Below, in pieces: positions 1-11,137 of a stretch of DNA of 64,000 bases. This DNA is from Strongylocentrotus droebachiensis (taxonomy: Eukaryota > Echinodermata > Echinoidea > Camarodonta > Strongylocentrotidae). Location of the stretch: NCBI GenBank assembly GCA_035222895.1, contig JAVYIG010001826.1, positions 20,001 through 84,000 of the forward strand. Reading direction: 5' to 3'. The notes beneath the pieces are model-generated. The model saw only the letters and a list, made by a program, of their open reading frames with translations. It was not told where the DNA came from and made no database searches. The position numbers and the translations under genes are program-made. Position 1 is the stretch's first letter. Each line of letters starts with the position of its first letter.

Positions 1-415
1 TGTTGTTCATACAGCAGCTGAGGAGGGTCTGAACCAGGTAGCCGATGGCCGGTATTTATATAGTCGGCAAGTAGCGCCAAGCGGCGGCAAGTTCAAACCA
101 ATTTGGCGACCTTTGGCACAAACTAATCACCAAGTGGCGCAAAGTAGCCGTCTATTGGCGCGAATGGCGCCAACAGGGTGAATTTTGGAATCAAATGGCC
201 GTGTAATGGCGCGAACTGGCGCAAACTGGCGCAACATTTTGGAGCAAGCCGGGTGGCATTTGGCGCACGCCATATGGCACCCAGTTTATTCCACTTGGCG
301 ACACATGCCGAGCGGACATTAATTCGCCGCCACAGCGAGCCACTACGCGCCAATCACATAATCTTTGGCGCGAACTGGCACCAACTGGCGCTGGCCCAGT
401 GGACTCCTATCATAA
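1..415. repeat. GGCGC-word repeat, probable foldback-type element, cut by window start
   Basis: The stretch is built from many diverged copies of the words TGGCGC and GCGAACTGGC, in both orientations (for example TTGGCGCGAACTGGC near 366 and GGCGCCAA near 168). Base composition is far richer in GC than the AT-rich sequence that follows from about 420. No coding frame looks real. The word-based build resembles the inverted-repeat element at 4939-6040, but the left end is outside the window, so terminal repeats cannot be checked. Confidence 0.5.
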
Positions 416-516
416 CATAAATATATAATTGATAATTTAATAATAATACTCAAATGAATTTTTATTTAATTTTAACCTTAACAAATAGAGCCTTAAATCA
501 TTACTGCATGGTTTCC

Positions 517-1086
517 TGAAAGGAACTATGTCCCGTTTGCAGGCCCCCCCCCCCCCCCCCAAAAAAAAAAACACACAAAAAAATAAAAATGAAAAGGTCA
601 GATCCCAACGGCATTTTAAAGATAATACTAATTTAGAACTTCCCTCAAAAAAGAAAGGGCTTGAAAAGGTCTTTTGTGGGAAAATAACGACCGTTAATTG
701 TGGAATAGACTTAAGTGATTGCAATCATTTTAGTAATGGTCTGATTTTCAGACCCTGGTATCAAATGGTCGTACGTTTTGTGCTTCGCAAAGATTCAATC
801 AGTTTAATTTTGGCTCTTACAAGAAGTGGGTTATTGGTGTAGACACATGCTCATGCACCTTTACAGCTCATTTTATGTTTGTTATTACCAAAGAAAAAAA
901 AAGAAATCAGTCAGTCACTCAATAGTGTCTGACGGTGAAGTCTAGAAGGTAATTGGGTTTCCTGGCACAATTTGAATAATATGACACTGCTAACGTTTAA
1001 ATGTCAAAGGTAGGTGACATATTCATAATTCCTGCAAAGTTCTTCAGAATTAGATGTTGGCTGGAAATGGGACATAGAACCTTTAA
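517..1086. mobile_element. TTAA-flanked MITE, family B copy 1
   Basis: The left end (AAAGGAACTATGTCCC) and right end (GGGACATAGAACCTTTAA) are inverted repeats. The body matches 21407-21949 along its whole length, which fixes both borders. The right end sits in TTAA; the left TTAA has decayed to TGAA. This suggests a non-autonomous piggyBac- or Kolobok-type element, both of which use TTAA targets. An internal C-run and A-run (about 542-575) is specific to this copy. No transposase is seen. Confidence 0.75.
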
Positions 1087-2564
1087 GTGGTTGATTTGAT
1101 ATAAAAATAATCTTAGGATGACCATAATGCCTTGCTAACGTAATCTGCACATGATCATCATTCCATGTCACACAATCATTATTCGTTCTCCTTGTGCATG
1201 ACTTATATTTCATCAACACGTTCGGTAGCTTACAATGGAGACACGCACAGTAATTGAAATACGAAAATGACCAATATTAAGTACTCCAGTCATTCAGAAT
1301 CATTAGTTTTCCGTAGCGGAATGCAAAAGTTCTTATTCCTAGGGGTTCTGATTGCGCGGAAGAGACCAATACAAATATTGTATACTGTTAATTCCTGTAT
1401 GGACAACCAGGGATAGTCGATTATAATGTTGTATAATATTTTATTATGTATATTTTTTAATCTGTGGTAAAAATTGTGACCCCATCTTTAATTCTCCAGA
1501 CTGCCCCCTCGATAAGTTTTATTCGATGGTATAGATATCAAACTCTGAAATTGATGATTCATGTCATTGAGCAACATATCAGAAATATAATGTTTTATAG
1601 TACAAATTTATAGCATCATGCGACTGCTTGTTTACGTGAAAATATTGTTTGAAGGATATTTGATGCACGATTTATAAAAGGTGTGTTGACATACACCATA
1701 TACGACAGTTTTCAGCAAGTACATATTCGTACATGTCTACACATTAAACAAAGGCATCATGAATTTGGCAGAAAAAAAACAGGTTGAATTTGAGGGATTA
1801 AAACTGTATTTCTCTCACGTTTCTTAATAACAAACATGATGTTATTATATAAAGTCACATTGTGTTATGTTTAACCCAACAAATACAATAATTTCTGCCT
1901 TTCGAAACATACCTCATAAAAGTCAAAAGCACATGACAAAATACCTGGCTAGATAATGTCTCAACGTTTACTGCATGATGTAGGCCTCCTATCTGACATT
2001 CTTCAAGCTAAGTGTTTGTATTGTTTGTTAAACGTTTGTAATAAAATATTGATGAAGGGAACAGGCATCCGTGTCTTTTTCTGAATGTTTTCGTGTCATA
2101 ACAGTCTTTGCTGGGATGAACATGAAAATTAGTCTGATGACTGAATTTGTGGAATTTCTGTGCAATCTTTATAACTGATTCCCTGTTTTATCTCATTCAA
2201 TCTTAATAACTTACTTCCTCAAAACCAAATAAACATTAAAACATCAACAATCTAGAATGTCGAAAATTTTTAGAATTTCATATATGCAAACCTGATCACG
2301 AAATATAAGTTTTAATTTTTGTCACATTCTATTATCCTCAGGACACGTACTAAGCATCTGGTACGAAGTACATTACACAGTCATTTATTAAAATATACAT
2401 TATGATATAGAAGAAGGAAATATAATATACTACAGTAACCCAGTAGCTTACGTTTTGAAATTTTGTGCGACAAAGTGCTGAGATATTATATGAGGCCTGT
2501 ACTTCATAGGAAAGAGGAAAATCGTCGGAATTAAGGTATTTCATCAATCACAATTTTTTTTTAA
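1087..2564. other. AT-rich non-coding stretch upstream of the NACHT exon
   Basis: Nothing convincing was found. No frame here looks like a death-fold or CARD exon, although the NLR gene needs at least one upstream exon to supply a start codon. That exon may lie outside the window. Confidence 0.4.
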
Positions 2565-4229
2565 ATCACCCCCAAACATTTGGAAGTGGTTGGTAGATCA
2601 TTGGAGTATAACAAGAAATTTGGTGTTATATATGCTTCTATCATTCCAGATATCTACAGTAAGAAGATCTCGGCAAAATTGACTGTTGAGCAATGTCGCG
2701 CAAAGTTGGAGAATAAGTACGTAAACGAATTGTGCAAAATTCAAATGAAGCCATGGGATCAGAATTACCATGCCGAGTTCGAAGATATGCACACGGTTGT
2801 TACAATGGTGGAGAAGGACGCTCTTGGACAAGACACGGACAAGAAGGAAATACTTCAGGGTTCTGTTACTGAAATATTTTCAACGAAAGTAAACGGAAGA
2901 CTGCCAGCTCGAATCCTCATTTCGGCCCCCGCTGGAAGAGGGAAGACCACAGCTGTCGCTAAGATGGCTTACGACTGGGTCCACAGGAAAAAGGGGTCAC
3001 CATTAGAACTACTGCCACTTCTGTTTGTTGTTAAATTCCGAAACACAAGTGAGCTTACATCGATCGGAGAAGCTATCAAATCCCAGCTGTTAAGTGATGT
3101 TGAAGATCTTACACCAGAGGGTCTGGAAAGTTTCATTAGAGAGAATCAGGGAATTTGTCACATCATACTAGACGGACTAGATGAGTATGCTGGTATTTCC
3201 TCCGAGAGCAATATGGTCAGTATCATCCGCTGGAAGGAATTTCCAGAGTGTAGAGTCCTTGTAACAACACGCCCTCACCTAGAGCACTTCTTCAATCAAG
3301 GTGTTCTTCCTACGGTATACACAAAGATGTGGATCGAAGGATTTTCGCGAGAGAGCTCACGTGAGTACATCGACAAGTTCTTTGCTTCGACTTCGAATCC
3401 TAATTGTCATGGAGATGGTCTGAAGGCTTACCTTGATGACCAACCACTCATTAATGAACTTGCTAAAACACCTCTATTTTGTCTCATGGTCTGTCTTTTA
3501 TGGAGCGAGGAGCTTTTGAACACTGAAATTGCAACTCAAACAGAACTATTAGACAGCGTGAATGTTTTCTTGATGCACCACGCCAATGCCCGATCAGAAT
3601 CGGAAGGCAACATAACGGTCAAAAATCTAGGAGAAATCGTTTGCAAACTAGGTAAGGTTGCTCTAGCTGGTCTACTCGGTGATTCTAAAAAGCTAGTCTT
3701 CACGCCCCATGATTTTCGAAGAGTATCTGGTATCCTTGATAGAGCATGTGAGCTTGGGATATTATCCAAGACGACGACTGTTACAACGAAAGATTTCCCA
3801 CGATCTCACAAGACCACTTGTACTACAATTGAGTTTTATCACAAACTCGCTCAGGAACACTCGGCTGGGAAACACCTTGCTGCTAAATCGAAAAATAGTT
3901 TGTGGCCCTGGCAGACTTCTATGCTGGACAGCGTTCTGCACAAGATCAACGCAAACATTGGTGACTATGAAAATCTCATCCGATTCGCGGCTGGCACGGA
4001 TACCAGCCTCTGTATACGAATTATGGAGGGGCTCCTTTCCAACGACTTTTTGGATGAGAGCGAGCGATATCGCATTCTCCTTGACTGCTCATCGGAGAGC
4101 AAGCGTATTGAAGGAAATGTGTCTTTGTTGGTTCAAAGATGCATGACTGCACAGAGTATTGTTCTAAAGTCACCGACTGTCTACACTGTCGTTGGGATTC
4201 AAAACCTTCCAGAGCAACTGAAACGTGAG
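2565..4229 (+). CDS. NLR-type receptor, NACHT-domain exon
   Basis: The open frame encodes about 555 residues with a NACHT NTPase. Walker A is ISAPAGRGKTT (about 2923-2955), Walker B is HIILDGLDEY (about 3159-3188), and a sensor-like RVLVTTRP follows at about 3253. The later part, with WSEELLNTE and EFYHKLAQEHSAGKHLAA, fits the winged-helix/superhelical part of NLR proteins. NACHT domains are ATP/dNTP switches that drive oligomerisation after ligand sensing. No ATG precedes the domain in frame: the first is at about 2745. The frame therefore probably enters from an upstream exon, perhaps through an AG at 2586 or 2596. The frame stays open to a stop at 4287, but a donor GAG|GTATGC at 4229/4230 leaves phase 0, which is exactly what the LRR exon at 6922 needs. 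Reading through to 4289 would give a receptor without LRRs. Confidence 0.8.
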
Positions 4230-4289
4230 GTATGCTCATTTCCGAATACGCGTCTATATGACAAATCGTATTTGTTTACAACATACTAA

Positions 4290-4938
4290 AAGAAATATCA
4301 AATTGTAAATATTGTTTATATTTCATTCCTCTTGCATAAATGTAATTCAAAGGAGCTACATTTATTTTTGTTTTTCATTCTTTATTCATTTATAATTAAG
4401 AGCGTTAAGCTTATCAAACTTTACGAATAAATAGACGCATACACTAAATGTACTATTGACAGACTTTATTCTTTTCCGGAACCTTATTTGAGATGTGTAT
4501 GATAAACCACATTGCGTGATATAGACCTCGTGATCAAAATAGTTATCATTCCAAGTTTTGGCCAACTGCGGTCTCAATTAAACTGCATTCCAGAAACAAA
4601 TAAAATAATACACAAATAATAGAAATAGGTCGTAGGGCCTACTCATATAAAGGAAATGACGAGAAACACTCAATAGAAGCATGCATGAAGCCCATGTACA
4701 CCGAGGAGTTTTAGAGATGGAGTAATATCTAGCTCATTCCCTTTGTACCATCTTCGATGCCGCCATGAGAAAATATGTCAGGCATGTGCTTAACTTGATC
4801 TTCCTTGCAGAGTATGTAGATAAAGATTCCTGCCTAGCTGCAAACTAACGGGCCACTTTCAAAGGGAAATATGTTTATGTAATGAGAATTACTTTTCGCT
4901 ACCACTGATAAAACGAGCATTATACAGTGCTTACCCAA
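4290..4938. other. Intron sequence, nothing recognised
   Basis: AT-rich sequence between the NACHT exon and the foldback element. No exon, RNA gene or repeat was recognised. Confidence 0.4.
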
Positions 4939-6040
4939 TGCCTCAGTCACACCTTTGCGTATGATGCTGCGTATTGCTGCGCTGTACGGGGTATATCAAT
5001 ACGCAGCCGTTCCCAGCAATACGCGGCAAATTTGAAGGTAGCAGTCACACTATTGCGTATCTAGCTCGTAGGTAGCTCGTATGCCGCTCGTACTAAGACT
5101 GCCTACGGTTGCCTATGACCACGCTATAGCTCGCTGTTGCTCATAGCAGTACGATTCAATACGCAGTTTGCTCGCCACGTTGCGTATGTAACTGGTTCTT
5201 TGCTCGTTTGCTGCTCGCTAGCCGCTCGCAGCAGTACGTCTCGTTGCGTCTCACTGCGTGTTCGCTCGATTTAGCTCGTCTGTTGTTCGTATTGCAGCGT
5301 GCCAGCTCGCTCTACAGCGTACCAGCTCGCTTGGGCTGCGACGGCGTATAAATAAAAGTCATTTGCGGGCTTCTGACGAGTCTACATCTACAAGAAAAAT
5401 CAATCTAATGAAAAAAAATGGCCAAGCAGCCAAGCTCTGCCTTGCAAAAGCTTAAGCTTTTGGTTCAGCTGGAAGAAGCAGAGGCGAAAGATGTTTATTT
5501 ATTAACGTTATGAAGCGCAGCGACGGTGGTTGGTGCTAGGCAACTAATCGCAGTGAGAGAGAGAGCTAAAGCGAACGGCGTACGAGCTAGACTCGCAGCG
5601 TAGCGAGCGGCAATTGCAACGGTTCTTGCTGCTGCGAGTGGTAGGCGAGCAATAGCGCAACAATACGCGCAATCATGCGAACGACAACGAGCTCTGGCGA
5701 GGTAAATCATGCAGGGAACGCAGCTATAGGCAGTGACACGCGCTCCAAAAAAAAGAGGTGCGTATGGTTGCGTATACTTGCGCTAAGCCACTCGCTGTTG
5801 CTCGCATTCACTGGTTGCCACTCGTATCCGCTCGTAGGTGATTTGACCTTGCGTTTGCTTGCGATAGTTTAGAAAATTTTAAAACTAGCGAGTGGCAAAC
5901 GCAGGCCTTTGCGCTAGTCTGCGTATTGAGTACGCAGTGAGCACGTTTCGTTGCGCTTTATTGGGTATGACCGCCTATGTCTGCGTTCGGGCAATACGCA
6001 GCAATACGCAAGCCCAATACGCAAAGGTGTGACTGAGGCA
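4939..6040. mobile_element. 1.1-kb foldback element with 23-bp perfect terminal inverted repeats
   Basis: The ends are a perfect 23-bp inverted repeat: the left begins TGCCTCAGTCACACCTTTGC at 4939 and its complement ends at 6040. The interior is built from variants of the terminal words. TACGCAG, GCTCGT and TTGCTCG dominate the left half and their complements (CGAGC, CTGCGTA) the right half, so the whole element is an imperfect palindrome. No transposase frame was found, so it is non-autonomous. The target-site duplication is unclear (AA on both sides at most). It lies in the intron between the NACHT and LRR exons. Confidence 0.85.
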
Positions 6041-6054
6041 AATGGAGCAACATT

Positions 6055-6510
6055 TCCTGAAATACTAATCAAAATTACTCGACTGGGCATGTGTGGGCAC
6101 TAATCTGACATGTAACATCATAAAGAACTGTATTTGAACAAATTCACTTTTTATTGTCAAGAGCCTGAAGTAATCGAAAAGGTGTCAAATTGCAGGTTTT
6201 AGGATTTTACTATTTTTCACAATTTAAAACTGCTATTATACAATGTAGGCAAATTTATTGACACAATCAGGCTTTTGAATTCATATTTTATCAGCTGTTC
6301 GATTTTCCCCTTGTTATTTCCTATAAGAAGTGAAATATCAACGATATTTCTTTGTGAAAAAATCACTACTCAAGCTTTCCAATGATATTGGCGGCTTCGA
6401 ACCTCGGACATCAAAGGTAACATCATACCTGTAGATTATATTGTGCAACCGTAGAACACGGCAGCTGCTTGAATAATTTGTTGCCAATTGGGTCTCCAGC
6501 TCTTACAACT
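6055..6510. repeat. Dispersed repeat, inverted partner of 13430-13885
   Basis: This segment matches the reverse complement of 13430-13885 over about 450 bp. Examples are GGCATGTGTGGGCA near 6085 against TGCCCACACATGCCC near 13847, and ACGGCAGCTGCTTG near 6457 against CAAGCAGCTGCCGT near 13487. The copies differ by many substitutions and small indels. The family is unknown and no coding frame is seen. Confidence 0.75.
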
Positions 6511-6726
6511 CCTTGGTACATCGAAGGGTTTGTAGATCCTATATGGAAAACAAAATCGATTTGAAGATTACTTATTAATGTTAAATACACAAGAAGGGGA
6601 GGGAACTTCCATTACTTACCAAATATTCTCAGGCAAGATCAGGCCAAACTCTTGATTGCTTTAATAACCATCACACACAATAATGACAACAAGATGATGT
6701 TGTTGTATCTGTACATTCTGTCTTTA

Positions 6727-6921
6727 ATTCTCTCTCCTTTTTTTTCACTCTCTTTCTTTCACTCTCTCTCTCTCTCTCACTCTCTCTCTGTCTTTCTCTC
6801 TCTCTCCCCTACTCTCTCTCTCTTTCTCTCTCTCACACACACTCTCTCCTCCCTCTCTCTCTCTCTCTCTCTCTCTCGCTTTCTCTAAATCTCTCTATCT
6901 CCCTCACTATCTTAACAACAG
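6727..6921 (+). repeat. CT microsatellite serving as polypyrimidine tract of an LRR exon
   Basis: An interrupted (CT)n run of about 180 bp ends in CTATCTTAACAACAG, the splice acceptor of the exon beginning at 6922. The translations from this run are Ser/Leu repeats and not genes. Confidence 0.8.
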
Positions 6922-7445
6922 GTTAGGACAGTAAAATTCGAGGGGTCTACTCTAACTACCGACGTGACGAGTGGACTATGGTCTTGCCTCGGATCATTGT
7001 TGATGCTACATACTCTCACCATATCAGACTCCTCTCTCAGTTTCCCGTCATCTCCTCCTATACTTCCATCCGTCACAAAGCTATCAGCAGATGGAGTGAC
7101 GTCACACAGCTATGAAGGTCTGCTCTCATCGATTTCTTGCTTGGGAGAACTCGATATCACTTTCAATGATGCAGAGAAAGACATACCTCAGATCACGGCT
7201 GGTCTTCGTAGGACCGAAAGACAGCAGCTCACTCGCATCAACCTTACAGCTGCTGCACCGTCACCACTCGACCCACCAGAGAAGAAAAATGTATCGAGAG
7301 AGACGCTAGAAGGACTTGGTCTTCTAATCCGAGAACACACTAAGAACCTGCAGCTGATAGGTCTGTCCGGGATGGAGTGCTTAGACGAGGAAGGATTGGT
7401 AGAACTTGTCGAGTCGTCAACATTTTTGAATTCATTTGATATTCA
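6922..7445 (+). CDS. NLR-type receptor, LRR-like exon A
   Basis: The exon is bounded by acceptor AACAACAG|GTTAGG and donor CA|GTGAGT. It starts in phase 0 and ends in phase 2, 524 nt. The product starts VRTVKFEGSTLTTDVTSG and contains TISDSSLSFP, LDITFNDAEKDIPQITAGLR and LIREHTKNLQLIGLSGMECL, a pattern of short beta-strand/helix units typical of divergent LRRs in sea urchin NLRs. It is clearly homologous to exon 9692-10188, so the two arose by exon duplication. In NLRs this region senses ligand or restrains the NACHT switch. It is inferred to follow the NACHT exon directly. Without splicing at the donor the frame stops at 7447. Confidence 0.7.
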
Positions 7446-8109
7446 GTGAGTTAGGCTATTATGTAAATATGCATATATATATGAAATTAAAGTAGAACAA
7501 ATAAACAGAAAGTCTAACTGTAAACTATTAAAGGCCAAACAAAGTTTTTTTCATCTAATTTCATTAAATAAAGATGTAATGGTCTTTGAATGTAGTACAA
7601 ACTATCAAATCAGCATCACTAAATGAATTCAATATACAAACTATGTGGCATGAAGAAACTATTAAAAAAAAGTCAGTTTGATAATTTTCCATTGGAATCC
7701 TCTACTCTGTACCAGCCAGTTCCATGTCTTATCGCGGAGTACGGAGGGGGGTCCTTACGTTTTTCTTAAATATTCCTTTTAACTTGAATCCCTAAATGAC
7801 CAAGTAAACATATAATTATTTTTCGACTGTTATTACAGGTTTTTCTTTTAATTAACATTTTTTCATGGTGATACATGTAACGCCTGGCATTGTTCGTCGT
7901 GTCATGTTTGTTTAAAATCTGAAAGATCTCTTTATAACAAAATGTAGATTTATCTCACTTTTGACCTCTGTGCATTTAAATATCATACGGTACTCACAGG
8001 CCGTGTCTGATATGTGGAATATTATGTCATGAATCCCACTTAAACATTTACACAAACATTTCTCGTGGTGTCTTTTATCGCCTTCAACTATATTCTTGAA
8101 ATACTATAG

Positions 8110-8158
8110 GACCACTAATGGTGGATCTTTTCACTGCGAAACACAGTCGGATGTCGAG
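8110..8158 (+). CDS. NLR-type receptor, small exon after LRR exon A (tentative)
   Basis: A 49-nt candidate exon between ATACTATAG and GTAAGC. Entered in phase 2 it encodes QTTNGGSFHCETQSDVE and leaves in phase 0. That is the only bridge I found joining exon A (ends phase 2) to exon B (must start phase 0), because direct joining would create a stop. Evidence is phase and splice signals only; the peptide has no recognisable motif. Confidence 0.4.
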
Positions 8159-8454
8159 GTAAGCAGATTCTTTTTAACTAATACTATACGAAATCTAATA
8201 GTAAGGAAAGCCAATTTACTATTTTCGCCTAACAGGAAAACACAAAGGATTTTTTTTTCAAGCATAATTATTTCACTTTCAATCATTTGTCGATGGTTAT
8301 ACTGACCAAATGGTCAAACTAGCGTATTTGTTCTTCATACGTATATACAAGCAACCGTACACGCACCGATTGACATATCTGCGCGTATTTTTACAAGAAG
8401 ACTAGACGGCGCGAGATATAATTTTTTGTAACGATGTGCAACTTGTCAAACTAA

Positions 8455-8570
8455 AAGGGGCAATTATCAGAGGCGGTAAAGAGCACTTATAAGAATGTGG
8501 AGTTGATCCTATTAGAAAGAAAAGATGGCACTTATCTGAAGTAAAAGGGGGTCGTAATTAGTATATTCCA
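8455..8570. repeat. Degenerate AAAGGGGCACTTAT-type short repeat
   Basis: Several diverged copies of a unit near AAAGGGGCACTTATCAGA (AAAGGGGCAATTATCAGAGG at 8455; AAGATGGCACTTATCTGAAG near 8521). The same unit forms longer arrays at 49855-50190 and 59515-59850. Confidence 0.55.
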
Positions 8571-8771
8571 CTTCCAGTCATTAGTCGATTTTCATATTGA
8601 CCGTATATATTAGCGTACTTCTGCGTGTACAATATCCCCTCCGAGCATGACACAACTGGCTGAACTGAATACATATTTTTTTGATCAGAAGGATGTTATA
8701 TTTTCCGTCGTGGTAATTTTCGCGCCCTACCAGTCAATATCAGTATACTATTTTCACGTCCACAGTGAAGC

Positions 8772-9591
8772 TTAAAGGCATAGTTGAGTTCTGTTGCATA
8801 GGGCGCTACACAAAATATTTTTTTGTGAGATAATGAAAAACGGAGTGTCAGATTTGAAAGAACATAATATTTAAATGACAAAATCATCTTTGTTTGATCA
8901 AAATTGGTTCAGAGACTGCTGAAATATCCATAATAATTTCTAATACTCTACCTTCACAAATATTCGATAATTTGCAAAAGCCGTTGAAAAAAATTAAATA
9001 GCGCCTTTTACGTCGTATTTCAGCCAATGCCGATGTTGGCTTTGTTGTTGGCATTTTCGTGTTGGTTATATTACGCACAACTAGCCGGCCCATGTTTAGT
9101 TATTTTTAATTAATTAATTAATAACCGGTCGCCATATTCTTTTGAGCTGAATTGGTATGATCGTATTGGCTAAATTTACACATTTTGGAGTCTAAAGTTT
9201 CCTTCATAATTCAAATTCAAATTCAAATTCATTTTATTCATTTCCATTTTCAATAAAAACAATGCAAAGGTTTATACAATGATAATTATAAGCATTTGCA
9301 ATATATAAGAAAATTAAAATAGGGAACTAAAAAATAAGGCCAAATGGCCTTGTGGAGGCATAGTTCCCCGAACAGTAGTTACGAAATTTACAAACAAAAC
9401 TAAAAAAAGAACCTTACATGACAAAACATGACAGGGACATTGTTCATGACAGGTAATACAAAATGGAGATAATCATTACAAAATCATAGCAATTTTAGGT
9501 CCTAAAAGGGCACTAGAATAAGAATAAGAGCAATAACCATGCACTTTGAAGACATTTGCGGTCTGAAAACAGAACTTAACTATCCCTTTAA
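8772..9591. mobile_element. TTAA-flanked MITE, family A copy 1 (carries a LINE tail insertion)
   Basis: TTAA plus AAGGCATAGTTGAGTTCTG at the left and the complement AACTTAACTATCCCTTTAA at the right. The body matches 11138-11698 (opposite orientation) and 20153-20733. This copy is about 820 bp instead of about 570 because 9208-9487 is an insertion absent from the other two. No transposase is present. Confidence 0.8.
9208..9487 (-). mobile_element. LINE 3'-end fragment inserted inside a MITE
   Basis: About 280 bp interrupts the family A MITE exactly between sequences that are contiguous at 20620-20635. Read on the minus strand it ends GAATAAAATGAATTTG followed by repeats of GAATTT. That is a polyadenylation-like signal with a short tandem tail, typical of CR1/Jockey-type 3' ends. 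TCAT flanks both sides and may be the target duplication. Confidence 0.6.
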
Positions 9592-9691
9592 TCTTAAAGG
9601 GGGGGGGGTCTTAATTTTTCACCGGTTTCGCATAACATGATTAACGTGGCTGTATCAATCTAGTCTCTGTTTTTCATTATCCGTCCTTCAG

Positions 9692-10188
9692 GTAACGAAA
9701 TGTCGGTTATCTACTGAAATAACTGCCAGGATGTGGTCATGTCTGAGATCCTTCATCTCATTGAGACATCTCACCATCTCAGACTCCTCTCTCAGTTTCC
9801 CTCTTTCTGCTCCTGAGCTTCCATCCGTCACAAAGCTATCAGCCGAGAGAGTGACGTCACAAAGCTATGAAGGTCTGCTTTCATCACTTCCTGGCTTGAG
9901 AGAGATCGATATCACTATCGATGATGCAGAGAGAGACATACCTCAGATCACGGCTAGTCTTCGTCGGACACAGCAGCTCGCAGGGATCAAGCTTACAATA
10001 CCGTTTTCACTCCCATCAGAGAAGAAGAGTGTATCGATAGAGACGCTGAAAGGACTTGGTCATCTAATCCTAGAACACACTAAGAACCTACTGCGAATAA
10101 CTGTCACCGGGGTGAAGTGCACAGACGAAATAGGCTTGGTCTACCTCATCGAATGCACCAGACATGTGAAGACGATGTCAACCGTGTG
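9692..10188 (+). CDS. NLR-type receptor, LRR-like exon B
   Basis: Bounded by acceptor CCGTCCTTCAG|GTAACG and donor TGTG|GTAGGT; 497 nt, phase 0 to phase 2, the same phases as exon A. The product begins VTKCRLSTEITARMWSCLRS and shares TISDSSLSFP, DDAERDIPQITASLRRTQQL and HLILEHTKNLLRITVTGV with exon A, closely at both protein and DNA level. It is a tandemly duplicated LRR exon, separated from A by about 2.2 kb. Confidence 0.7.
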
Positions 10189-10677
10189 GTAGGTTCTTCT
10201 TCAAATATTTTATAAAATAGATTAAAATCTTATTAGATGATTCTATTCAGCTGGTCTGCCGTGCTGCAGCCTAATGGTAAAAATGCATAAATGGATGCAA
10301 AAGCTTACACATGGCTGTAACCTCCCAAGTTTGGACTGAACTTTAGGTTTGATTTGTTGTAATTATATCTCCTAATTTTATTTTAACATCTTCAATCTGC
10401 AGACGACATGAATATGATTTAAGTAAGATAATTACACGTATTATTATTATGAACCGTCTGAAGCTTAATAATGTAATAGTCAAGTTGACTTCATTTGAAA
10501 AAGATATTACATGTGTTATTATTATATATCATTATCAAGAGTATTGTTATTAGTAGTAGTAGTATCATTATTATTATTAATAATACTATTACATTATACT
10601 ACTAATTCTATATTATCACTTTTATCAGCATCATCATCATTATATGCTTCATTATTATTATTGTTTTTTTAACATAG

Positions 10678-10777
10678 GTTAGAAGTGTGTGGGTGTAAAA
10701 GGGCCGGACAACTGCATGATCATCTGTCGAAACTTAATGATGACTTAAACGGCACACTCTCTGTGGTGGTCAGCATA
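10678..10777 (+). CDS. NLR-type receptor, small exon after LRR exon B
   Basis: Follows a T-rich acceptor (TTTTTTTAACATAG) and enters in phase 2. It encodes W-LEVCGCKRAGQLHDHLSK and continues to LNGTLSVVVSI. A donor GTACGT at 10778 leaves phase 0. The peptide has LRR-tail character (LEVCGC, then an amphipathic helix). If the donor is not used, the frame stops at 10802. The upstream intron holds ATT/AGT microsatellite. Confidence 0.55.
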
Positions 10778-11137
10778 GTACGTTTGTATATTCCATGTGT
10801 ATAACGACCATAATAGTGCTAACCTTCTTCTAACTTATTCGTTTATCTTTTCTTTAATTATTGGCAAATTCTTTCTCAATGTTTCGTTGGTCCATACCTT
10901 TTAGTGTGACCTTTTCTGCAATTATATAGCATCTTATTCTGCTCCGTTATATTTCCGAATCGTTCTTTTTCCCTCATCTCATAATATTTTGTCCTCACTT
11001 TCTTTGTTTTCTATTTAATACCATTGTCTACAACTGAATTCTCAACGGAAAAGAGAAACGTGGCTTAAAAATATATATGTTTTAATATTTATGTAATTCT
11101 TCTCTAAAATACAATTTTCTTTAGTTATCACATTAGT

